A stretch of DNA of 8,938 nucleotides from Xanthobacteraceae bacterium. Its GTDB lineage: Bacteria; Pseudomonadota; Alphaproteobacteria; Rhizobiales; Xanthobacteraceae. Numbering within the stretch: position 1 is the first letter of the stretch; each line of letters opens with the position of its first letter. The stretch is from the NCBI GenBank assembly GCA_025929595.1, contig JAICQA010000093.1, forward strand, positions 1 through 8,938, given 5' to 3'. The notes beneath the pieces were generated by a model. That model did no database searches. It worked only from the letters and a program-made list of their open reading frames with translations, and was not told the DNA's origin. Positions 1 to 6,827 of this stretch are shown one piece after another. The translations under genes and the position numbers were made by a program.

Positions 1-737
1 CGGCCGCGCTGCGGACGCGCGGCGCGGATGTCACGGTGCTCCACCTGATGGGCCACCTGATGGAGCTTCAACTCGACCCGGCGGCCGGCCGGCTATTGCA
101 ACATACGCTCGAACGGCGCGGCATCACGGTTCACTGCCGCGCACAAACCACGGCCATTCTCGGTCATCGGCGCGTCGAGGCCGTCCTGCTCGACGACGGC
201 ACGATTTATCCGGCCGATCTGGTCGTGATGGCGACGGGCATTCGTCCCGAAACACGCATCGCGACCGACGCGCGCCTGCATGTCGAACGCGGCATCGTCG
301 TCGACGACCGGATGCTCACCTCGGACGAGAATATTCTGGCGATCGGCGAATGTGTGCAGCACAACGATGTCTGCTACGGTTTCGTTGCGCCGCTCTATGA
401 CATGGCCGAAGTGGCGGCGCGCACGCTCGCCGGACAGCCGGCGGCCTTCCGTCCCGTTCAAGGCGGCGTGAGCCTGAAGGTCACCGGGATCAGCCTCTAT
501 TCAGTCGGGGATTTCCACGGCATCGAAGGAACGGAATCGATCCTGCTCTCCGATCCCGGCATCGGCCTCTACCGCAAGCTTGTGATCCGTGACGGCCGCC
601 TCGCCGGAGCAGTTCTGTTCGGCGATACGGGCGACGGCCCCTGGTATCTCGACCTCATCCGCTCGGGCGCGCCGGTTGAGAAGTTTCGCGACGATCTAGC
701 CTTCGGCTGCGCGGCCGCTGAACGCATGGCGGCGTGA
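1..737 (+). CDS. NirB/NasC-type FAD-dependent NAD(P)H oxidoreductase, 3' part only
   Basis: The gene is cut by the left edge: the frame is open from base 3, so the GTG at 36 is an internal codon and not the start. The 244 visible residues begin at the end of the NAD(P)H-binding fold (AALRTRGADVTVLH); the glycine loop that normally precedes it lies outside the window. Next come a VVMATGIRP segment and the second FAD-contact region, ILAIGECVQHND followed by YGFVAPLYDMA, which is typical of the N-terminal flavoprotein module of NirB and of the NasC-type nitrate reductase electron-transfer subunit. The C-terminal part (GVSLKVTGISLYSVGD, then LAGAVLFGDTGDGPWYLDLI) matches the small reductase C-terminal domain. 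The protein stops right after that, with no BFD [2Fe-2S] domain and no siroheme domain, so it is not a full NirB. The inferred role is cytoplasmic electron transfer from NAD(P)H to NasA, whose own C-terminus carries the [2Fe-2S] domain this protein lacks. The nirA start follows 7 nt after the stop. Confidence 0.9.
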   Translation, partial: AALRTRGADVTVLHLMGHLMELQLDPAAGRLLQHTLERRGITVHCRAQTTAILGHRRVEAVLLDDGTIYPADLVVMATGIRPETRIATDARLHVERGIVVDDRMLTSDENILAIGECVQHNDVCYGFVAPLYDMAEVAARTLAGQPAAFRPVQGGVSLKVTGISLYSVGDFHGIEGTESILLSDPGIGLYRKLVIRDGRLAGAVLFGDTGDGPWYLDLIRSGAPVEKFRDDLAFGCAAAERMAA

Positions 738-744
738 GACAATC

Positions 745-2505
745 ATGGCCGCGGATTTCACCCTCGATCAGAAGCGCTATCTTGAGGGCTTCATGTCCGG
801 CCTCAACGCCGCGCGCGCGGCGCGCGGCGCCGGCGCACACGGCGCGTCGGCTGAACCGTCCGGCCCGGACGGCACCCACATCAAGGCGCAAAACCGTGTG
901 CTCGCCGAAGGCGGCAAGCTCGCGGATCAGGAGAAGGTCAAGCGCGAGGAGCATCCCTTCGACGCCTATGGCCGGCTGAAGGAACAGGGCGAGAGGAACG
1001 AATATCCAAAGGCCGCCGACAATTTCCGTTGGCGCTATTACGGGCTGTTTTATGTCGCGCCGACGCAGAACTCTTATATGTGCCGGCTGCGCATCGCGAA
1101 CGGTATTCTTACACATTGGCAATTTGCGGGACTCGCCGATCTCGCCGAGCGCTATGGCGGCGCGTATTCGCACGTCACGACCCGCGCCAATCTCCAGATT
1201 CGCGAGATCGAGGCGAAGAATGCCGTGGCTGTGCTCGAAGGAGTGCAGGACCTCGGACTCTGCTCGCGCGGCTCCGGTGCCGACAATATCCGCAACGTCA
1301 CCGGCACGCCGACCGCCGGCATCGATCCGCAGGAACTGATCGACACACGTCCTTATGCGCGCCAGTGGCATTTCCACATTCTCAATGACCGCTCGCTTTA
1401 CGGCCTGCCGCGCAAGTTCAATGTCGCTTTCGATGGTGCCGGCACCATCCCGGTGCTCGAAGACACCAACGACATCGGCTTTCAGGCTGTGGAGGTGAGG
1501 GAAGGCGCGGGTGTCGAACCCGGCATCTATTTCCGGCTCGCGCTTGGCGGCATCACCGGCCACCGCGACTTCACGCGTGACACGGGCGTCATCGTGAAGC
1601 CGGAGCAGGCGACGGCAGTGGCCGACGCGGTCGTGCGTGTATTCATCGAGAACGGCGACCGCACCGACCGCAACAAGGCGCGGCTGAAATATGTGCTCGA
1701 CGCCTGGGGCTTCGAAAAATTCCTTGTGGCCGTCGAGGAGAAACTCGGTGCGCCGCTCGCGCGCGTCCAGTCGGAATTTGTCGCACCGCGCCCTGTTTTC
1801 GATCGCGCTGCACACATCGGCGTTCACGCGCAGAAGCAGGCAGGTCTGCACTGGATCGGCGTCCTGCTGCCGGTCGGCAAGCTGACCGGCGAGCAGATGC
1901 GTGGCCTCGCGAAGATCGCAGCGGACCTCGGCGACGGCGATATCCGCCTGACGGTCTGGCAGAACCTGCTGATCTCGGGCGTTTCGAGTGGGAATGTTCC
2001 GCTGGCCGAAGCAGCCATCGAAGCGCTCGGCCTCGCCACGACGGCCACGTCGATCCGCGCCGGCCTCGTCGCTTGCACCGGCAATGTCGGCTGCCGGTTC
2101 GCTGCCGCAAACACCAAGCTGCATGCCGAAGAAATAGCGCGCTGGTGCGAAGAGCGCGTGCAGCTTGACGGCCCGGTGAATATCCATCTCACCGGCTGCC
2201 ACCACTCCTGCGCGCAGCATTATATCGGCGACATCGGCCTGATCGCCTGCCGCGTGGCGGTGTCCGAGGACGACACGGTTGAAGGTTATCACGTCCACGT
2301 CGGCGGCGGCTTCGGGCCCGATGCGGGCCTTGCGCGGGAAATCTGGCGCGACGTGAAGGCGGAGGACGCGCCGCAGACGGTCGAACGCCTGCTGCAAACC
2401 TATCTCGCGCATCGCGCGTCCGCCGACGAAAGCTTTCTAGCCTTCACGCGGCGGCACGAAGTGGAAGCGCTGAGGGCGCTCTGCGAAATGGAGTCGGTCG
2501 CATGA
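745..2505 (+). CDS. nirA: assimilatory nitrite reductase hemoprotein (siroheme/[4Fe-4S], NirA family)
   Basis: This 586-residue cytoplasmic enzyme is predicted to carry out the six-electron reduction of nitrite to ammonium. It shows the two-fold NiR/SiR architecture: a ferredoxin-like half-domain (about 98-165), a first siroheme domain (about 175-330), a second half-domain (about 355-430) and a second siroheme/Fe-S domain (about 435-575). The cluster cysteines are C444 and C450 (ACTGNVGC) and C485 and C489 (TGCHHSC), the C-x5-C and C-x3-C pattern of the family. Siroheme and anion contacts are visible as R147 (TTRANLQIR), R183 (NIRNVTG) and K224 (LPRKFN). The residue after next, N226, is Asn as in plant nitrite reductases, where sulfite reductases have Lys; this favours nitrite. 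Residues 1-20 hold the motif FTLDQKRYLEGF, followed by an Ala/Gly-rich linker (about 21-43) before the core. The ATG at 745 has no clear Shine-Dalgarno sequence and is 7 nt after the previous stop, so translation may depend on coupling. The stop overlaps the next start (ATGA). Confidence 0.93.
   Translation: MAADFTLDQKRYLEGFMSGLNAARAARGAGAHGASAEPSGPDGTHIKAQNRVLAEGGKLADQEKVKREEHPFDAYGRLKEQGERNEYPKAADNFRWRYYGLFYVAPTQNSYMCRLRIANGILTHWQFAGLADLAERYGGAYSHVTTRANLQIREIEAKNAVAVLEGVQDLGLCSRGSGADNIRNVTGTPTAGIDPQELIDTRPYARQWHFHILNDRSLYGLPRKFNVAFDGAGTIPVLEDTNDIGFQAVEVREGAGVEPGIYFRLALGGITGHRDFTRDTGVIVKPEQATAVADAVVRVFIENGDRTDRNKARLKYVLDAWGFEKFLVAVEEKLGAPLARVQSEFVAPRPVFDRAAHIGVHAQKQAGLHWIGVLLPVGKLTGEQMRGLAKIAADLGDGDIRLTVWQNLLISGVSSGNVPLAEAAIEALGLATTATSIRAGLVACTGNVGCRFAAANTKLHAEEIARWCEERVQLDGPVNIHLTGCHHSCAQHYIGDIGLIACRVAVSEDDTVEGYHVHVGGGFGPDAGLAREIWRDVKAEDAPQTVERLLQTYLAHRASADESFLAFTRRHEVEALRALCEMESVA
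2490..2493 (+). promoter_or_regulatory. ribosome binding site for the CysJ-like flavoprotein
   Basis: GGAG lies 8 nt before the ATG at 2502, inside the last codons of nirA. Together with the ATGA stop/start overlap it supports this start and coupled translation with nirA. Confidence 0.55.
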
Positions 2506-4121
2506 CCAGGAACATGCCGCCGCCGCTGTTGACGCTGGTGCCCGAGAGCGCGCCGTTCACGCCGGAGCAGCGCGCGTGGCTCAATGGATTTTTTGCCGGC
2601 GCGGTCGCGCTGGATGGAACGGGTCCGACGCCGCTTTCGCCCGGGCAGGCGGCAGCCTTACTCGGCGGCGAGGCGGGGCCCGCTGAAGAAGAGGATGAAA
2701 GCGAGCCGTGGCACGACCAGACCATGGCGATCGCTGACCGCATGCAAGTAGCCGAAGGCAGGCCGCTCCGACAGCGCATGATGGCGGCGATGGCGCAGCA
2801 GGACTGCGGCCAGTGCGGTTACAATTGTCGCGACTATTCCGCTGCGATTTTCGGCAGGAAAGAAGCGCGGCTCAATCTCTGCGTGCCGGGCGGCAAGGAA
2901 ACCGCCCGCATGCTGAAGAAGCTGCACGAGGAACTGGATGCCGCGCCTACGGGAACGGCGTCCGCTATGTCGGCTGTTGCCGCAGAAACTCCGAATGCGC
3001 CAGCCGCGCCCGGCCGCTCACGCGACAATCCGGTCACAGCCAGGTTTCTTGCGCGTCGTCGGCTCAACAAGCCCGGCTCGGAAAAGGAGACGCATCATAT
3101 TGAGTTCGATCTGGCGGGAAGCGGGCTCGACTACGTCGTGGGCGACTCTTTCGGTGTTTTTCCGGAGAACGACGCGGCTCTCGTGAATGCGGTCATTGCC
3201 GCAATCGGCGCGTCGCCCGACTGCCTCATCGGCGGTCGGCGGCTACAGGATATCGTGGCGCGTGACGTCTCGCTTTCGCCGGCACCCGATTCGCTGTTCG
3301 AGTTCATCTCGTGGATCGCCGGCGGCGGACGCCGCAAGAAGGCACGGGCTCTTGCCACCGGGGAGGACCCCGACGGCGACGCGGCGACGCTCGACGTGCT
3401 GGCCGCGCTCGAAAAATTCGCGCCACTGGCGCCCGATCCGGAGGCGTTTGTTGAAGCGCTCGAGCCGCTCCAGCCGCGCCTCTATTCCATTTCCTCAAGC
3501 CCGCGCATCGAGGCCGACCGTCTTTCGACGACGGTCGATGTCGTGCGCTACGACATCGACAAGCGGACGCGGCTCGGCGTTGCCTCGACGTTTCTCGGCG
3601 AGCGCGCACAACCCGGCGAGCCGATCCGCATGTATGTCCAGCGCGCGCACAATTTTGCGCTGCCTGCGGACCCGTCCGTGCCGATCGTCATGGTCGGTCC
3701 CGGCACCGGCATCGCGCCGTTCCGCGCCTTCCTGCAGGAGCGGATGGCGACGAAGGCACCGGGCAAAAACTGGCTCTTCTTCGGTCATCAGCGCCAGTCC
3801 TTCGACTTCTTCTACGAGGACGAACTCGCCGGCATGAAAGCCGCCGGCGTGCTATCGCGCCTTACGCTCGCCTGGTCGCGCGACGGCTCCGATAAAATCT
3901 ATGTGCAGACGCGCATGCGCGAGGAGGGCGCCGAGCTCTGGCGCTGGCTGGAGGCGGGCGCGCACTTCTATATCTGCGGCGACGCCCGGCGCATGGCGAA
4001 GGACGTCGAGACCGCGCTCGTCGATGTGATCGCCGCGCATGGCGGCAAGTCGCATGATGCTGCCGCCAGCTTCCTTCTCACGTTGAAAAAGACCGGCCGC
4101 TTCCAGGCCGACGTCTATTGA
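2502..4121 (+). CDS. CysJ-like NADPH flavoprotein with an Fe-S module in place of flavodoxin; probable NirA reductase
   Basis: This 539-residue protein would usually be named sulfite reductase subunit alpha. From about residue 175 to the end it follows E. coli CysJ closely: an FAD domain with RLYSISSSP (326-334) and GVASTFLGE (359-367), then an NADPH domain with VGPGTGIAPFRAF (398-410), S459/R460 and K465/Y467 in the positions that bind the 2'-phosphate of NADPH, YICGDARRMAKDVE from 490, and a C-terminal ...DVY whose Tyr would stack on FAD. The flavodoxin (FMN) domain is absent. In its place residues 102-131 carry C102-x2-C105-x3-C109-x17-C127-x-PGG, the pattern of the small [4Fe-4S] domain of RnfB-type proteins (Fes, PF04060). 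The N-terminus has PFTPEQRAWLNGFFAG (18-33), resembling the E. coli CysJ N-terminal segment, then an acidic linker (about 58-70). A second Ala/Pro-rich linker (about 146-176) joins the Fe-S module to the FAD domain. The inferred electron path is NADPH to FAD to [4Fe-4S] to NirA. Its start overlaps the nirA stop by 4 nt, which supports a partnership with NirA rather than with a sulfite reductase. Confidence 0.88.
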   Translation: MTRNMPPPLLTLVPESAPFTPEQRAWLNGFFAGAVALDGTGPTPLSPGQAAALLGGEAGPAEEEDESEPWHDQTMAIADRMQVAEGRPLRQRMMAAMAQQDCGQCGYNCRDYSAAIFGRKEARLNLCVPGGKETARMLKKLHEELDAAPTGTASAMSAVAAETPNAPAAPGRSRDNPVTARFLARRRLNKPGSEKETHHIEFDLAGSGLDYVVGDSFGVFPENDAALVNAVIAAIGASPDCLIGGRRLQDIVARDVSLSPAPDSLFEFISWIAGGGRRKKARALATGEDPDGDAATLDVLAALEKFAPLAPDPEAFVEALEPLQPRLYSISSSPRIEADRLSTTVDVVRYDIDKRTRLGVASTFLGERAQPGEPIRMYVQRAHNFALPADPSVPIVMVGPGTGIAPFRAFLQERMATKAPGKNWLFFGHQRQSFDFFYEDELAGMKAAGVLSRLTLAWSRDGSDKIYVQTRMREEGAELWRWLEAGAHFYICGDARRMAKDVETALVDVIAAHGGKSHDAAASFLLTLKKTGRFQADVY

Positions 4122-4130
4122 GGGGACGGA
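4121..4130 (+). promoter_or_regulatory. ribosome binding site for nasA
   Basis: The purine-rich run AGGGGACGGA sits in the 15-nt gap between the flavoprotein stop and the nasA ATG at 4137, with its GGGGA core about 10 nt upstream. It supports the start that yields the usual short NasA N-terminus, with the first cluster cysteine at residue 15. Confidence 0.5.
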
Positions 4131-4136
4131 ATTGTC

Positions 4137-6827
4137 ATGACCAGTCTCGGACCCGTTGCGAACGAGGTGCGCACGACCTGTCCCTATTGCGGCGTGGGTT
4201 GCGGCGTGCTCGCGCGTACCGGCAGCGGCGCGCTCGATATCGGCGGCGATCCCGATCACCCCGCCAATTTTGGACGTCTGTGCTCGAAGGGCACTGCGCT
4301 CGGGGAAACGCTCGCGCTCGAACGCCGGCTGCTCAATCCGCTCGTTCGCGATGAAGCCGGCGCTTTGCAGCCGGCCGGTTGGGACGTGGCGCTCGACCGG
4401 GTGGCGTACGGCTTGCGCGGCGTCATCGAGAAATACGGACCGGACTCGGTCGCGTTCTATCTCTCCGGCCAATTGCTGACCGAGGACTATTACGTCGCCA
4501 ACAAGCTGATGAAGGGCTTCATCGGCTCGGCGAATGTCGACACCAACTCACGCCTCTGCATGGCGTCGTCGGTGGCCGGCCATCGCCGCGCTTTCGGCTC
4601 CGATACGGTGCCGGGCAACTATGAAGACATCGACACGGCGGACCTGATCGTGCTGGTCGGCTCCAACGCCGCCTGGTGCCATCCGATCCTCTATCAGCGA
4701 ATGCTGTGCAACAAGGCGGAGCGCGGCGCGAAACTTGTCGTCATCGACCCGCGCCGCACCGCGACGGCCGAGAGCGCCGACCTGTTTCTTCCTGTCGCGC
4801 CGGGCATGGACACGGCGCTGTTCAGCGGTTTGCTGGTTCACCTCGCCGAGCACGCCGCGCTCGATCGCGAATACATTGCGAAACACACGATCGGCTTCGA
4901 GGCGGCACTGGAACGCGCGCGCGCGATCGCGCCCTCTTTGCAATCCGTCGCCGCCAAAGCCGGAATTGCCGTGGATGACGTGCGCCGCTTCTACGAGCTT
5001 TTCCGGGAAACCGGGCGTGCGCTCACCTGCTTTTCGCAGGGCGTGAACCAATCGGCGCAGGGCACCGACAAGGCGAATGCGATCATCAACTGCCATCTCG
5101 CCACCGGCCGCATCGGCCGGCCCGGCATGGGACCGTTCTCGCTCACCGGCCAGCCGAATGCGATGGGCGGCCGCGAGGTCGGCGGCCTCGCCAACCAGCT
5201 CGCCGCGCATATGTACTTCACGCCGGACGACATCGACCGCGTCGGCCGCTTCTGGAACGCGCCGCGCATGGCGTGGCGCGAAGGGCTGAAAGCCGTCGAG
5301 ATGTTCGACGCGATCGAACGCGGCGCGATCAAGGCGCTTTGGGTCATGGCCACGAACCCCGCCGTGTCGCTGCCGCGTGCCGGCGCGGTGCGCGCGGCGC
5401 TCTCGCGCCTCGACCTCCTGGTGATCTCCGAGAATGTTCGCAGCAACGATACGGTCGAGGCCGGCGCCGATGTTCTGCTTCCCGCGGCCGCATGGGGTGA
5501 AAAAGACGGCACGGTCACGAATTCCGAACGGCGCATCTCACGCCAACGCGCATTTCTCCCGTTGCCCGGCGAGGCAAAGCCCGATTGGTGGATCGTCACG
5601 CAGGTTGCGCGGCGGATGGGCTATGAGGACGCCTTTTCCTACACGTCGCCTGCCAGTGTCTTTCGGGAACACGCCGCGCTGTCGGCCTTCGAGAACGACG
5701 GCGCGCGGGATTTCGATATCGGTGCGTTGAGCGAAATTGCGGATGAGGCATACGCCTCGCTCGCGCCCGTGCAGTGGCCGCTACGTAAAGGCGAGGGTAG
5801 GCCGGTCGAGCGATGGTTCGCCGGCGGCGGATTTTTCACGCCGGATCGAAAGGCCCGCTTCGTCGCGCCGGAGATGCCCGCGCCTGCGGAGCGGACGTCA
5901 GCGCAATTCCCGTTTCGCCTGAACACCGGCCGCAGCCGCGACCAGTGGCACAGTATGACGCGCTCGGGTCTAAGTCCGCGCCTCGGCGGTCATTCGCCAG
6001 AGCCCTTTGTCGAAGTGCACCCCGTAGACGCCGCCGCGACCGCTTTGGAGAACGAAGGCTTCGCTCGCGTGACCTCTGCGCACGGCGCCGGAACCTTCCG
6101 TGTGCGGATCACCGATGCACAGCGACCCGGCTCGCTCTTTATTCCGATCCATTGGAGCGATGCGACGGCATCGAGCGCCCGGGTCGGCGATCTCGTTGCG
6201 GCCAATGTCGACCCCTTCTCCGGCCAGCCCGAACTGAAGGCGACGCCGGCATCAATCGAGCCTGTCTCCTTTGCCTGTCGCGGATTTATGCTGGCACGGC
6301 GCGAGATATCGTTGCCGCGTGATGTCTGGTGGTCGCGCGTGACGTTGGAAGGCGGTTGCGGCTTTCTGGTCGCGAGCAACGACGGCCCGGTGGAATGGCG
6401 CGCGCGCCTGCGAGAGTTGCTGGCGCCGGGCACCGACCTCGCTGAATATATTGATGGGCCACGCGGCATCTATCGCGTTGCCGCCTTCGCCGACGACGCG
6501 CTCGACCTTTGCCTCTTCATTGGCCCGCGCGAAACGCCGCCCCACTGGAATGCGGTGAAGGGACTCCTTACCGCGAGTTTGCTTGGCAGCGCCGAGCGCC
6601 GCGCCGTCTTGTCGGGCCGTCAGGCCGACAGCTCGGCGGACGTCGGCCCGCTCGTCTGCGCATGTTTCGGAGTCGGCCTCGCAGCCATTCGTGACGCCAT
6701 CGCAAGCCGTGGTGCCGCCCACACCGACGCCATCGGCAAGCTGCTGAAAGCCGGAACCAACTGCGGCTCCTGCCTGCCCGATCTGAGAAGGATCATCGCC
6801 CATGAGCGTGTCGCGCATACCGTCTGA
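4137..6827 (+). CDS. nasA: assimilatory nitrate reductase catalytic subunit (Mo-bisMGD, [4Fe-4S], C-terminal BFD-like [2Fe-2S])
   Basis: This 896-residue cytoplasmic molybdoenzyme reduces nitrate to nitrite. The N-terminus has the [4Fe-4S] motif C15-x2-C18-x3-C22...C49 followed by K51. C141 in TNSRLCMASS is the expected Mo ligand. Family-typical stretches follow: VNQSAQGTDKANAIINCHLA (303-322) and LTGQPNAMGGREVGGLANQL (336-355). The dinucleotide-binding domain near the C-terminus (about 590-710) includes LNTGRSRDQWHSMTRSGLSP and FIPIHWSDA. Residues 838-885 form a BFD-like [2Fe-2S] domain with C841-x-C843 and C876-x2-C879. Between these two domains (about 711-835) is a Trp-rich stretch whose fold I do not recognise, though I believe related NasA proteins have it. 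No Tat or Sec signal is seen, which agrees with an assimilatory, cytoplasmic enzyme and not a periplasmic NapA. The BFD-like domain is the likely entry point for electrons from the FAD oxidoreductase at the start of the window. The last 26 nt overlap the start of cysG. Confidence 0.95.
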   Translation: MTSLGPVANEVRTTCPYCGVGCGVLARTGSGALDIGGDPDHPANFGRLCSKGTALGETLALERRLLNPLVRDEAGALQPAGWDVALDRVAYGLRGVIEKYGPDSVAFYLSGQLLTEDYYVANKLMKGFIGSANVDTNSRLCMASSVAGHRRAFGSDTVPGNYEDIDTADLIVLVGSNAAWCHPILYQRMLCNKAERGAKLVVIDPRRTATAESADLFLPVAPGMDTALFSGLLVHLAEHAALDREYIAKHTIGFEAALERARAIAPSLQSVAAKAGIAVDDVRRFYELFRETGRALTCFSQGVNQSAQGTDKANAIINCHLATGRIGRPGMGPFSLTGQPNAMGGREVGGLANQLAAHMYFTPDDIDRVGRFWNAPRMAWREGLKAVEMFDAIERGAIKALWVMATNPAVSLPRAGAVRAALSRLDLLVISENVRSNDTVEAGADVLLPAAAWGEKDGTVTNSERRISRQRAFLPLPGEAKPDWWIVTQVARRMGYEDAFSYTSPASVFREHAALSAFENDGARDFDIGALSEIADEAYASLAPVQWPLRKGEGRPVERWFAGGGFFTPDRKARFVAPEMPAPAERTSAQFPFRLNTGRSRDQWHSMTRSGLSPRLGGHSPEPFVEVHPVDAAATALENEGFARVTSAHGAGTFRVRITDAQRPGSLFIPIHWSDATASSARVGDLVAANVDPFSGQPELKATPASIEPVSFACRGFMLARREISLPRDVWWSRVTLEGGCGFLVASNDGPVEWRARLRELLAPGTDLAEYIDGPRGIYRVAAFADDALDLCLFIGPRETPPHWNAVKGLLTASLLGSAERRAVLSGRQADSSADVGPLVCACFGVGLAAIRDAIASRGAAHTDAIGKLLKAGTNCGSCLPDLRRIIAHERVAHTV
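6785..6792 (+). promoter_or_regulatory. ribosome binding site that fixes the cysG start
   Basis: GAGAAGGA lies 9 nt before the ATG at 6802, within the nasA coding region. The alternative ATG at 6844 (residue 15) has only pyrimidine/GC-rich sequence upstream and no such site, so 6802 is preferred even though it makes cysG overlap nasA by 26 nt. Confidence 0.6.

Noticed and set aside
36..38. GTG at 36 as the true start of the first gene
   Set aside because: The frame stays open to the left edge and the upstream residues (AALRTRGADVTV) continue the NAD(P)H-binding fold, so the gene begins outside the window.
807..836. A perfect 16-bp GC palindrome (807-822) followed by a 10-bp one (827-836)
   Set aside because: They fall within codons for the Ala/Arg/Gly-rich linker of NirA and consist only of G and C. 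Alternating GCG/CGC codons generate such palindromes by chance, and nothing indicates a site or terminator.
655..2412. A 585-codon open frame on the minus strand covering almost all of nirA
   Set aside because: It lies antisense to a well-supported nitrite reductase and its translation is Arg/Ala/Asp-rich with no motif I recognise. Long antisense frames are expected opposite GC-rich codons.
2700..3030. A frameshift or deletion that destroyed a flavodoxin domain in the CysJ-like gene
   Set aside because: The frame is continuous, the region is occupied by a complete four-cysteine motif with normal codon use, and neither alternative forward frame shows flavodoxin-like sequence.
745..4121. The hemoprotein/flavoprotein pair as an assimilatory sulfite reductase (CysI/CysJ)
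   Set aside because: Asn226 in place of the sulfite reductase Lys, and the flanking nasA and NirB-type oxidoreductase, favour nitrite. Some sulfite activity cannot be excluded from sequence.
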